From an uncultured Bifidobacterium sp. (GTDB taxonomy: Bacteria; Actinomycetota; Actinomycetes; Actinomycetales; Bifidobacteriaceae), in NCBI GenBank assembly GCA_937876495.1, contig CALEGL010000294.1, forward strand, positions 1-18,522: DNA of 18,522 nucleotides, in the 5' to 3' direction. This document shows positions 18,185-18,522 of the stretch, piece after piece. Within the stretch, counting starts at the first letter, position 1; the number at the start of each line of letters is the position of its first letter. The notes below the pieces were generated by a model. That model did not search any database and was not told where the DNA came from. It saw only the letters and a list, made by a program, of their open reading frames with translations. Position numbers and translations under genes: made by a program.

Positions 18185-18190
18185 ATTATC
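18185..18190 (-). promoter_or_regulatory. Candidate -10 box of acnA
   Basis: On the minus strand GATAAT matches TATAAT at five of six positions. Transcription from it would start about 70 nt before the acnA ATG and include the hairpin in the leader. The -35 element is poor. Confidence 0.45.
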
Positions 18191-18239
18191 CGACGCCCGC
18201 GGTACAGAAAGGTGAACACGGCGTGACGCGCGCCGCGGA

Positions 18240-18522
18240 TCAGCGTTTCCGCCGGCCCGCGGCCCCATCACGCAGACGGGCTTCCAGACGCGCGATCGCG
18301 GGCGTCAGGGTGTGTCCGAGGACGAACAGAACGGCAGCGAAGGCAAGGACGATGCGCGTCGCCTCCAGCATGCGCTCCGTCGGCAGCCCCAGGGCGACGA
18401 AGGCCGCCACCGGCGGCACGACGCCTCCGTCCCGACCGACGAGTCCGCAGACGAGGACCACCAGCCCGCGCCACGAACGCCCGGGCCCGGCGGCCACGCG
18501 CACCCACGGCCTGCCCAGGGCA
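18240..18522 (-). CDS. Membrane protein, C-terminal part only (runs off the window)
   Basis: The reading frame stays open to the right edge, so the true start lies outside; about 94 residues are visible. Two or three hydrophobic segments are seen: GLVVLVCGLVGR, GVVPPVAAFVALGLP and RIVLAFAAVLFVLGHTLTPAIARL, followed by a basic cytoplasmic end (EARLRDGAAGRRKR). The order (a short Arg-Gly turn, two hydrophobic stretches and a basic tail) would fit the end of a transporter, for example a cation/proton antiporter, but no diagnostic motif is present and I do not assign a function. It is transcribed in the same direction as acnA, with 131 nt between them. Confidence 0.55.
   Translation of the reverse strand, partial: ALGRPWVRVAAGPGRSWRGLVVLVCGLVGRDGGVVPPVAAFVALGLPTERMLEATRIVLAFAAVLFVLGHTLTPAIARLEARLRDGAAGRRKR

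Overview
The window is a high-GC stretch, almost fully coding, of an actinobacterial chromosome. The RecA, FtsK, aconitase and RNase P RNA sequences point to the family Bifidobacteriaceae (Bifidobacterium or a Scardovia-type relative). I cannot name the genus from sequence alone. The content is core housekeeping. I see no prophage, insertion sequence, CRISPR array, tRNA or rRNA.

Layout, left to right. (1) 1-941: a structured spacer, then the long-form ribosome hibernation factor hpf (minus strand). (2) 1134-1495: the RNase P RNA gene rnpB on the plus strand, in the gap between hpf and recX; it is recognised by its CR-I and CR-V motifs and a P1 helix that closes the ends. (3) 1604-3636: recA and recX (minus), overlapping in a GTGA stop/start. 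A LexA-type SOS box lies about 135 bp before recA. (4) 3875-4964: a small DUF3046 protein and a ClgR-type regulator (minus), separated by a perfect 13-bp terminator-like hairpin. (5) 5039-9627: cinA (amidase domain only), pgsA and ftsK (minus); pgsA and cinA overlap by ATGA. (6) 9654-12177: miaA and miaB (minus), overlapping by 17 nt and running toward ftsK. (7) 12384-13118: a small (p)ppGpp synthetase (plus), divergent from miaB. (8) 13296-14126: an aldo/keto reductase (minus). (9) 14352-15227: a Bax inhibitor-1 family membrane protein (plus). (10) 15403-18108: aconitase acnA (minus). (11) 18240-18522: the C-terminal end of an unidentified membrane protein (minus).

The genes cover DNA repair (recA, recX), chromosome segregation at division (ftsK), phosphatidylglycerol synthesis (pgsA), NAD-cycle salvage (cinA), protein quality-control regulation (clgR), tRNA A37 modification (miaA, miaB), tRNA 5' processing (rnpB), and stringent or stationary-phase physiology (hpf, small alarmone synthetase). 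The recA-DUF3046-clgR-cinA-pgsA-ftsK series is a conserved actinobacterial neighbourhood. Convergent pairs are separated by strong hairpins.

The most notable signals are: a set of -10 boxes 7 to 9 nt before start codons, suggesting leaderless mRNAs for ftsK, miaB and the alarmone synthetase; an unusual P4 helix in RNase P RNA; 15-bp in-frame minisatellites in recX and cinA; a long insertion inside the CinA amidase domain; and several unassigned inverted repeats at regulatory positions. I found no convincing entirely new multi-gene system.
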